In this document: positions 1-5,348 of the stretch, piece after piece
Numbering within the stretch: the stretch's first letter is position 1
Layout of the letters: each line of letters opens with the position of its first letter
NCBI GenBank assembly: GCA_020434645.1
Contig: JAGRAK010000022.1
Location: 1 to 13,402 of the forward strand
Length of the DNA stretch: 13,402 bases
Direction of reading: 5' to 3'
Source: Bdellovibrionales bacterium
Lineage (GTDB): Bacteria; Bdellovibrionota; Bdellovibrionia; Bdellovibrionales; UBA1609
The notes under the pieces: model-generated
What the model was told of the DNA's origin: nothing
The model's input: the letters and a program-made list of their open reading frames with translations, nothing else
Database searches by the model: none
Translations under genes and position numbers: made by a program

Positions 1-2
1 AT

Positions 3-260
3 GATTTTAAAATAAAATTTCTTGGTAAAAAAACTTTAAAAGGCTTTGATGCCGACATTGTACACACCTATGAAGTTCTTGAGTCCAGCTCCCCTACTCA
101 AGAAGCACTTGCTGGAGTGAGCGAATGCCCCGATTGCGGCGATATTTTATCTCTTGAAAACGATGACAAAGGCCATTTTGTTTTCTTCTGTAAATCTTGT
201 CTGAATGTCGTGCCTATTGATGGATCTAAGTCAGTCGGTAAATCGAATAGCGTGGCCTAG
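3..260 (+). CDS. C-terminal part of a zinc-ribbon protein, 5' end outside the window
   Basis: An open frame enters from the left edge and ends at TAG 258-260, giving 85 visible residues. The visible part contains two cysteine pairs, CPDCG and about 20 residues later CKSC, the arrangement of a four-cysteine zinc ribbon. The residues after it (NVVPIDGSKSVGKS) look like an unstructured tail. The frame has no stop from base 3 onward, and the ATG at base 1 is in another frame and stops after four codons, so the real start lies upstream. The gene converges on the response-regulator frame with only 13 bases between the two stops. The function cannot be told from this piece; a zinc ribbon at a C-terminus is compatible with a nucleic-acid-binding or a structural role. 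Confidence 0.7.
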   Translation, partial: DFKIKFLGKKTLKGFDADIVHTYEVLESSSPTQEALAGVSECPDCGDILSLENDDKGHFVFFCKSCLNVVPIDGSKSVGKSNSVA

Positions 261-273
261 AGCAAGCCCTTCA

Positions 274-582
274 TCAAATTTTGGAATCAACACCGAATAG
301 TACATTTTCAAGCGCAACGGCATAGTCGCCAACATGATCTTGACCAGACTCCTTCATCTTGGCTAAGGCTTGATTCATGCGTGGCTCCAGTTCATCAGTG
401 CCTGACTCGCCCATATAATTCATAAATTGATAGGACGCAAAACTAGCGGCCGATAGAGGCCCCAAGCGCCCGTGAGATCTTCCCTCCGAGGCATCAAGGC
501 AGTCATATATAATTTGCACCACATCTTCTGGTAAAAACTTTATGGCCGCTAATATATCGCGCGCACGGGCTGTGTGACTCAT
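274..582 (-). CDS. C-terminal half of the split HD-GYP-like domain
   Basis: This is a 102-residue open frame starting at ATG 580-582 and in the same frame as the response regulator upstream. Its start, MSHTARARDIL, matches the mid-part of HD-GYP domains, where a conserved His sits in a segment of the form xxHpxxgxxiL. Where a working enzyme has HHE and G-x-GYP, this protein reads YDCLDASEGRSHGRLG, so the remaining metal ligands and the GYP signature are missing. The last 40 residues are not recognisable. Only a weak purine stretch (TAGAAAAAAC) precedes the ATG, so independent translation is doubtful. It is best read as the stranded end of the split gene. Confidence 0.55.
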   Translation of the reverse strand: MSHTARARDILAAIKFLPEDVVQIIYDCLDASEGRSHGRLGPLSAASFASYQFMNYMGESGTDELEPRMNQALAKMKESGQDHVGDYAVALENVLFGVDSKI

Positions 583-645
583 AATTTGTGTTTTTTCTAC
601 ATCTGTTAATGCCGAGTAATCTCGAGAAAAAAGATCTGCAGAAAT

Positions 646-1623
646 TTATTTTTTACCACAGTTAATAAAGAACCCAACCAAAGCCAGCTTAAACAACTCC
701 GGCGACGAATATCTAAATGTTTTATTTGCGAGAATTAGTGAATAAAGAGATACGCCCACTCCATGCGCATATACATTTTTAGAATGTGTATTCAATAAAT
801 CAAGAAATGACAGCACGCCATCGTATCTAACAAGGTGACGAACACTACTGCTAAGAAATTTATGTGCCTCTAAAACCGAAACTTTGTCGACAGCACCCTT
901 ATAGATAAGGCCATCAATTAGAGTCTCCGTCTCCGTAATTAAATCATTTCTTTTCTGCTCAGTAAAACATGATGGCACAACTTCAGCTCTGCCGGCGCTT
1001 AGATCAAATTTAATTAGTGTTGTGAAGTCTTCACATCTAATATAGAGCCACTCCACTCCTTTTCCTTTATAAGCCAATATTCGCTCACGAGGAACAATGT
1101 CTCCGGCACGACCAATTTTAATAAATTTTTCTGAAGACAGTTTTAAAAATACATCAAATCGAATTTGAGGCATAAGTAAAAGCTCCTCAATATTGATCTG
1201 ACAAAAGTAATTCTCATTTGTCGTCACCTTATCTGACACAACCACAGGCGACTTTAAACTTAAAACAGATGCAATTGAATTTAAAAGCTCAGAGGTCTTA
1301 AAGGGCTTAGTCAAAAAATCATCCGCCCCGAGTGTGAACGCAGATTTTGTCTCAAGCAAATAACTAAATCCAGTCATTAGAATAAAGGGGATCTTAAAAT
1401 TGGCTTTTACAAACTCTAACAACTCTAAACCGTCTAACTTGGGCATCCTAACGTCAGACAGTACGAGATCATAATTCTTATCAAGTAGGAGCTGTTTGGC
1501 ACTAGCCCCATTTAACGCAATATCTACAGTATAATGCTTTTCACTTAAGTAGGCGCGGAGAGCCTCCAAAAAGTACTCATCATCATCTACTATTAATATT
1601 CTAATTGAGTCCGTCACAGCCAA
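646..1623 (-). CDS. Response regulator receiver protein with truncated HD-GYP-like domain
   Basis: This is a 325-residue product if translation ends at the internal TAA. Residues 7-122 form a two-component receiver domain: acidic pocket D13-D15, phosphoacceptor D57 in LSDVRMP, conserved T84 and K106 in TKPF. Residues about 150-215 are a small domain (VFLKLSSEKFIKI, later EWLYIR) that I associate with HD-GYP proteins of predatory bacteria. From about 275 the first helices of an HD-GYP domain start, with H280, but the position of the metal-binding His-Asp pair reads I320-N321 (FFINCGKK) and the chain then stops. It would act in the cytoplasm as a phosphorylation-dependent regulator without c-di-GMP hydrolysis. 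The start is TTG at 1621-1623; GTG at 1615-1617 is an alternative. No clear Shine-Dalgarno sequence is seen. Confidence 0.75.
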   Translation of the reverse strand: MAVTDSIRILIVDDDEYFLEALRAYLSEKHYTVDIALNGASAKQLLLDKNYDLVLSDVRMPKLDGLELLEFVKANFKIPFILMTGFSYLLETKSAFTLGADDFLTKPFKTSELLNSIASVLSLKSPVVVSDKVTTNENYFCQINIEELLLMPQIRFDVFLKLSSEKFIKIGRAGDIVPRERILAYKGKGVEWLYIRCEDFTTLIKFDLSAGRAEVVPSCFTEQKRNDLITETETLIDGLIYKGAVDKVSVLEAHKFLSSSVRHLVRYDGVLSFLDLLNTHSKNVYAHGVGVSLYSLILANKTFRYSSPELFKLALVGFFINCGKK

Positions 1624-1730
1624 TAGGTTACAAACAATTTTTGTTTTAGTCCTATACTTTTTACCAAATTCTTATTAAACAATAGTTATTATGCTTAGCA
1701 GCAGGGCATTTTTGATAAATAATACAGGAA

Positions 1731-1760
1731 TTGACACGATGTATTGTTTTGGGTGATATT
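1731..1760 (+). promoter_or_regulatory. Candidate sigma-70 promoter for the PAS-like gene
   Basis: A perfect TTGACA lies at 1731-1736, followed 18 bases later by GATATT (1755-1760, four of six matches to TATAAT). Initiation about seven bases further would fall next to the ATG at 1770, giving an almost leaderless transcript. An alternative reading treats GGGTGAT (1751-1757) as a distant ribosome binding site, which would need an earlier transcription start. The two readings exclude each other. Confidence 0.35.
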
Positions 1761-1769
1761 AGCTAGCGT

Positions 1770-2525
1770 ATGGATAGCCTTAAAGAGATGACTTTTTTTA
1801 AATCAGAATCCAGCTCAAGCGAGCTAGCTAACCAATTTCAGATGCTGCTGGATAAATTCTGCGCACATATCAAAAAAGAAGGCTTAGCCAATGTAACCTC
1901 CTATACGCAAGACTCATTAGATAGGTTTCATACCCTACCAAGCGACAAGAAGATTACAATCATCAAAAACTTTCACGATTACTATGAACTCTGTGTCGAA
2001 TGCGTAGCAGCTGGAATCAGCTTAAAAGATGGCAGAAAAATGCTCTGGAAACTGCTGCCAACTCTTGGACTTCGCCCAACATCAGATCTATTCGACAATC
2101 TTCATGATGATCATGTTATTGAGGTTTATCGTCCAGACTTCACCCAGGTTTTTCGAAATATCAAATTTTTAGAATTATGTAGCTATCCGATTGCCGATTT
2201 ATACATTCAGCCATGGACTGAACTATTCGATAGACCTCAACAAATTACCAACTCAATCATAAAATCCATTCAAAAATGCTTAAGCACCGGCACAGCTACA
2301 TCATGCGATGTACCCGTACATGAACTCTATGAGCGAAGCTCATCTATGAACCAAATATTAAAAATAGAACAAGGGCGCTTTTCACCTCTTTTTGATAAAT
2401 TTGGCAAACCTGCCGCTTTTGTTGGCACTCTAAATGCCACTATTATTTCTCGCAACATTACGGTAAATAGCAATCGTGCTGCTACTAAACAAAGGAGCCT
2501 TCATCTTGAAGAAAAATTGCCATAG
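1770..2525 (+). CDS. Unrecognised cytoplasmic protein with a PAS-like C-terminal half
   Basis: This 251-residue soluble protein has no signal peptide and no membrane segment. The N-terminal 125 residues look helical and match nothing I can name (start MDSLKEMTFFKSES, with FHDYYELCVECV in the middle). From about 128 to 222 the pattern resembles a PAS sensor fold: FLELCSYPIADLY near the start, and a final strand pair of the form GRFSPLFDKFGKPAAFVGTL, like the closing strands of PAS domains. No output domain (kinase, GGDEF, HTH) follows. The gene overlaps the next one by 20 bases and shares its strand, so the pair is probably co-transcribed, which would fit a sensor feeding a DNA-binding partner. 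The PAS call is tentative and rests on the C-terminal pattern alone. Confidence 0.7.
   Translation: MDSLKEMTFFKSESSSSELANQFQMLLDKFCAHIKKEGLANVTSYTQDSLDRFHTLPSDKKITIIKNFHDYYELCVECVAAGISLKDGRKMLWKLLPTLGLRPTSDLFDNLHDDHVIEVYRPDFTQVFRNIKFLELCSYPIADLYIQPWTELFDRPQQITNSIIKSIQKCLSTGTATSCDVPVHELYERSSSMNQILKIEQGRFSPLFDKFGKPAAFVGTLNATIISRNITVNSNRAATKQRSLHLEEKLP
2491..2497 (+). promoter_or_regulatory. Ribosome binding site fixing a TTG start
   Basis: AAAGGAG lies inside the end of the upstream gene, eight bases before TTG 2506-2508. It makes TTG 2506 a better start for the HTH gene than the in-frame GTG at 2476, which lies upstream of this site. Confidence 0.6.
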
Positions 2526-2808
2526 GCTACTTGGCCCATATTTAAAAAAACATAGACTGGGGCTTGGCCTTTCTCGTAAAAAAGTAGCCATCAAGCTCGG
2601 TTGCACTGAGCAATTTATTCTCAACTTTGAACATGGCGTGTGCAGTCCACCAGGACCTATGCTAAAAATCTTAATTGATGTTTATAAACTTGATCCCAAT
2701 GAAGTTCTTGAGATTTTGCTACAAGAAAGTCTTGCCGAGTGGACAGCCGTGGTCTCGAGCAAAACCATCAACCAATGGTGTAAAAAAATAAATATTAAGT
2801 CCAGCTAA
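2506..2808 (+). CDS. Small XRE/Cro-type helix-turn-helix DNA-binding protein
   Basis: With the TTG start the product has 100 residues. Residues about 8-65 follow the XRE (Cro/C1) helix-turn-helix pattern: LGPYLKKHRLGLGLSRKKVAIKLG, then TEQFILNFEHGVCSPPG with the recognition helix and the typical glutamate, then LIDVYKLDPNEVLEIL. The remaining roughly 35 residues (WTAVVSSKTINQWCKK) are not a known ligand-binding domain. It probably represses or activates a few promoters, perhaps its own operon. It starts inside the last codons of the PAS-like gene, so its translation is likely coupled to it. It ends in a hairpin shared with the convergent gene. Confidence 0.85.
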   Translation: MKKNCHRLLGPYLKKHRLGLGLSRKKVAIKLGCTEQFILNFEHGVCSPPGPMLKILIDVYKLDPNEVLEILLQESLAEWTAVVSSKTINQWCKKINIKSS

Positions 2809-2824
2809 TGAGATGTTTAGCTGG
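2801..2824. terminator. Hairpin between convergent genes that includes both stop codons
   Basis: CCAGCTAA (2801-2808) and TTAGCTGG (2817-2824) are perfect 8-base inverted repeats around an 8-base loop. The arms hold the final AGC-TAA codons of both convergent genes. On the minus strand the hairpin is followed by a T-rich run (ATTTATTTTTTT, from about 2792 downward), giving a normal intrinsic terminator for the diiron-enzyme gene. On the plus strand no T tract follows, so termination there is less sure. Confidence 0.6.
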
Positions 2825-3440
2825 CGGCACGCCTGTGCGCTATAGCTTTGTACATTTCTTTATATAAATACGTACTCAAGCGCATATTCTCTTCAATTTG
2901 AGAAAATTCATCAGAGTGAAGATGCTGAAGATGCCTAAAGGCTTCTTCTACGTGGTGAATATCTTCTTTAGTATGCACCCTCAAAAAAACTGCCGACTCA
3001 GGCCCAAAGGCTTCGCATACTTTATTGTATAATCTTACAGCACCTCTAATCGCGAAAACTTCAAGGCATAAAATATAACCGTAAAAAGAAATCGGATTTT
3101 TTTGCGTAGTCCAGAAGTATTGGGACTGATAAAAGGCTTTGGTTTGCGGCAATTCATCAAATTGCTCAATAGAAAAACCCAACCGCTCTAAATCATTCAG
3201 CGCCATAAGCTCATGACCACGCTCCTCTTTTATATGCTCAGCAAATCTATAGTGAAATTCCTTTCGATCTGTTTCAAATCTTGCCGATGCAAGTGCTAAA
3301 AGTTTAGTGGAGTGGCAAACAAAATAATATGTTTGCGCAAGCCAATCACCGTACACTTCTTTTTTTTCAATTTCAAATTGGTCAGTCATAAGCTCAAGTT
3401 GATCTAGCTCACTATACAGCAATGCCTTTAGGCTCTCCAT
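2817..3440 (-). CDS. Haem-oxygenase-like diiron oxidase (iron-containing redox enzyme family)
   Basis: This 207-residue, all-helical, soluble protein fits the TENA/PqqC/UndA-like haem-oxygenase fold. Likely iron ligands are visible in order: H43 in the first long helix (YYFVCHSTKLLALA), E72/E73 and H76 in HIKEERGHE, E127 in CLEVFAIRG, and the H-x3-D-x2-H signature H156, D160, H163 in VHTKEDIHH. Family members use two irons and O2 to oxidise or cleave small amine- or fatty-acid-derived substrates, so an oxidative step in a small biosynthetic pathway is expected. The ATG at 3438-3440 has a good ribosome binding site (AAGAGGG, complement of 3446-3452, five bases away) inside the upstream gene, which it overlaps by 29 bases. 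The substrate is unknown. Confidence 0.8.
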   Translation of the reverse strand: MESLKALLYSELDQLELMTDQFEIEKKEVYGDWLAQTYYFVCHSTKLLALASARFETDRKEFHYRFAEHIKEERGHELMALNDLERLGFSIEQFDELPQTKAFYQSQYFWTTQKNPISFYGYILCLEVFAIRGAVRLYNKVCEAFGPESAVFLRVHTKEDIHHVEEAFRHLQHLHSDEFSQIEENMRLSTYLYKEMYKAIAHRRAAS

Positions 3441-4167
3441 ATTTACCCTCTTGTGAATTGTTTAAGTTGCGATTTATACTAATTACACCCGACAAGTCTG
3501 TTCTTGATTGCCAAAGCCAATTTATCAAATCATTGATTCTAGAGTCTGGGTTAGAAGTCACTTTCTCACGGATACCACAAACCAAATCAACTTCAAATCC
3601 TCGATAATTAAGATTAGCTTTGTAGCAGTCGAAGTTAAAATTATAACACATTTTATTAACGCCACGGTCATTTCTTGTTGGCGCAATAGCCGCCCCAACA
3701 TTCAATACTTCAACAAATTTCAAGCTGCAACCAATCATAGTTTCACCTAAAGATAGGCCAATTTTACTTTTTCGCCACTCAGGGTTCACAGTCAACGACT
3801 CTATAGACATTACCGAGTCAATATTTTGTTGTGCCAAATAGTCAAAAAATTCCGGGGGATACGAGTGAAAATAAGTATGATCTTTCGTCACCATAGCGCG
3901 GGGGTTAAACAAAGTGTATAAATGCATAGCCACGATTTCATCACCATACATAACCACAGGTACAAAATTCTGGCGCATAAAGAAGTCGCCATCAACCCCC
4001 TCAGCTGATCCGTAAACTTGCTTCCAGAATTCACGCCAATAAAGATAAACTCTGTTATGCAAATTCAAATGTCGAAATCCTACAGCCGGACTGCCTGGTA
4101 GTATTATATATTCTAATTTTTTTATATCTAAGTTTTTTAGCGATATCACAGTAGCCCCGATATACAT
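3412..4167 (-). CDS. GNAT-like N-acyltransferase
   Basis: This 251-residue soluble protein has a GNAT-type acyl-CoA-binding segment in its second half: a strand SIESLTVNPEW followed by RKSKIGLSLGETMIG (about residues 120-150), where the Arg and Gly hold the pyrophosphate of acyl-CoA. The following strands include LNVGAAIAPTRNDRGVNKMCYNF. The N-terminal part (RVYLYWREFWKQVYG) and the overall shape recall N-acyl amino acid synthases of the FeeM or autoinducer-synthase kind, but I cannot separate these from a plain acetyltransferase. It is first in a two-gene unit with the diiron enzyme. The start is ATG 4165-4167 with a weak upstream purine run; GTG at 4147-4149 is possible. Confidence 0.7.
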   Translation of the reverse strand: MYIGATVISLKNLDIKKLEYIILPGSPAVGFRHLNLHNRVYLYWREFWKQVYGSAEGVDGDFFMRQNFVPVVMYGDEIVAMHLYTLFNPRAMVTKDHTYFHSYPPEFFDYLAQQNIDSVMSIESLTVNPEWRKSKIGLSLGETMIGCSLKFVEVLNVGAAIAPTRNDRGVNKMCYNFNFDCYKANLNYRGFEVDLVCGIREKVTSNPDSRINDLINWLWQSRTDLSGVISINRNLNNSQEGKYGEPKGIAV

Positions 4168-4454
4168 TATCTTTGTTTAAGTAGGTATACTGCGAGCATT
4201 AATGATATTTGTTTACTCAAAACTTGACTGCCCAACTAAATCTGTTTGTTAGTCGGCAAGCGGTGCAGCAACTTATTTGAAAAATCAAGACCTAAGTAGC
4301 AGTATCTAAATCTGAAAGTGCATAATCTATGTACAGGCAAAGCCCTAAAGTATGAAAACCTTCAGTCGCTTACCTTCAGAGCTATATTTAAAAATTAAAA
4401 CCACATTACACGTTAAGCCTTGCCAGTCGATTTTGTTCTCGCTAGTCTACCCGA
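4168..4454. other. Divergent intergenic region
   Basis: These 287 bases separate the minus-strand acyltransferase from the plus-strand nitrilase and must hold promoters for both. I see only weak candidates: TATACC on the minus strand near 4188-4193 as a -10 element, and TTGACT at 4224-4229 on the plus strand without a good -10. No clear palindrome is visible. A short open frame near its right end is listed separately. Confidence 0.4.
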
Positions 4455-4462
4455 ATGGATAG
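4352..4462 (+). CDS. Possible 36-codon leader ORF overlapping the nitrilase start
   Basis: ATG 4352 opens a 36-codon frame (start MKTFSRLPSELYLKIK) that ends at TAG 4460-4462, eight bases inside the nitrilase gene. The nitrilase start itself has no visible Shine-Dalgarno sequence, so reinitiation after this frame could supply ribosomes. The evidence is only position and length; the peptide matches nothing known to me and may be chance. Confidence 0.2.
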   Translation: MKTFSRLPSELYLKIKTTLHVKPCQSILFSLVYPNG

Positions 4463-5348
4463 AATAAGAGTTGCCTCTCTACAGTATTACATACGTCCAG
4501 TTAAATCTTTTGATGACTTTGCTCAGCAGGTTGAAGCCCTGATCGAGACAGCTGTCGATTACAAGGTTAAGCTCCTTGTTTTTCCTGAATACTTTACGGT
4601 TCAACTTTTAACTCTTAGTCAAATCAAGCGCCCAATTGCTGAACAAATTCGTGACCTCGCAGGGCAAGAAGAGCGAATCGTCAATTTTATGTCTGAGATG
4701 TCTCGTAAACATAAAATTATTATTGTGGGCGGCACACTCCCCGCCTTCAATGACGAAAAAAATAAAATTTTAAATAAATGCTATGTCTACGCAAAAGACG
4801 GCAGCCCCCATGTGCAAGCTAAACTCCATATGACTCGATTTGAAAAAGAGGAGTGGCTTGTTAGTGCTGGGAGTCGTTTGAGAATATTTGAAACTGACTT
4901 TGGTAAATTTGCAGTCAATATTTGCTATGATGTTGAGTTTCCTGAAATTGCTCGTGCGGCAGCGAGACTCGGGGCTCACTTTTTAGTTGTGCCCAGCTGC
5001 ACAGATGATCGACACGGTTACTTACGTGTTCGATATTGTGCACAGGCACGTGCTATCGAAAATCAAATGTATGTTATTCATTCTCCACTTGTGGGCTCAA
5101 TTCCCACTGTCCCCGCGGTTTCTTTAAATTATGGTCAGGCTGCGATTTACACTCCGAGCGACTACTCTTTTTCAAGAGATGGTCTCTTAGCTGAGGGTGC
5201 GGTCAACCAAGAGAGTATGGTTATTGGCGATATCAATCTCACTCTTATTGAAGAATCTCGCAAAACAGGTACGGTGCTGCCTCTTCGAGACAGCCAAACC
5301 ACAAGTGAACTATTAAGCGTGGTTGATAATGTTAACCTCTCAAACTAA
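4455..5348 (+). CDS. Carbon-nitrogen hydrolase (nitrilase superfamily amidase)
   Basis: This 297-residue cytoplasmic enzyme carries the full nitrilase-superfamily triad: E45 in LLVFPEYF, K123 in QAKLHMTRFE, and nucleophile C157 in NICYDVEFPE. The family hydrolyses carboxamides or nitriles through a cysteine thioester. The short linear tail after about residue 265 and the sequence around the triad resemble the nitrilase half of bifunctional acetyltransferase/carbon-nitrogen hydrolase proteins more than Nit, beta-ureidopropionase or NAD-synthetase types. Here it stands alone, and its usual GNAT partner is encoded by the next gene. TAG at 4443-4445 is in frame upstream, so ATG 4455 is the first possible start; no ribosome binding site is seen. 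It overlaps the next gene by 20 bases. The substrate is unknown. Confidence 0.9.
   Translation: MDRIRVASLQYYIRPVKSFDDFAQQVEALIETAVDYKVKLLVFPEYFTVQLLTLSQIKRPIAEQIRDLAGQEERIVNFMSEMSRKHKIIIVGGTLPAFNDEKNKILNKCYVYAKDGSPHVQAKLHMTRFEKEEWLVSAGSRLRIFETDFGKFAVNICYDVEFPEIARAAARLGAHFLVVPSCTDDRHGYLRVRYCAQARAIENQMYVIHSPLVGSIPTVPAVSLNYGQAAIYTPSDYSFSRDGLLAEGAVNQESMVIGDINLTLIEESRKTGTVLPLRDSQTTSELLSVVDNVNLSN

Larger units (their letters stand above)
274..1623 (-). pseudogene. Response regulator with HD-GYP-like domain, split by an in-frame stop
   Basis: The two minus-strand open frames 646-1623 and 274-582 are in the same frame, and the 21 codons between them also translate sensibly (beginning ISADLFSRDYSALT). 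Together they read as one protein of about 448 residues: receiver, middle domain, HD-GYP-like domain. The only interruption is TAA at 646-648, directly after the residues GKK, where HD-GYP proteins continue from their HDIGK motif. A single G-to-T change (GAA to TAA) would explain it, since I expect Glu or a similar residue at that position. No frameshift is visible. It may be a recent nonsense mutation, a sequence error, or a deliberate stop with readthrough or restart at ATG 582. Confidence 0.7.

Noticed and set aside
1..15. ATG at the first base as a gene start
   Set aside because: It reaches a stop after four codons; the coding frame there starts at base 3 and comes from outside the window.
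2476..2505. Earlier GTG start for the HTH protein
   Set aside because: It has no ribosome binding site of its own, and AAAGGAG lies after it with good spacing to TTG 2506.
2430..2624. 64-codon minus-strand frame across the PAS-like/HTH junction
   Set aside because: It lies opposite two well-supported genes, has no ribosome binding site and no domain; it is a shadow frame.
4224..4252. TTGACT at 4224 as nitrilase promoter
   Set aside because: No sequence resembling TATAAT is found at 16-18 bases; only three of six matches.
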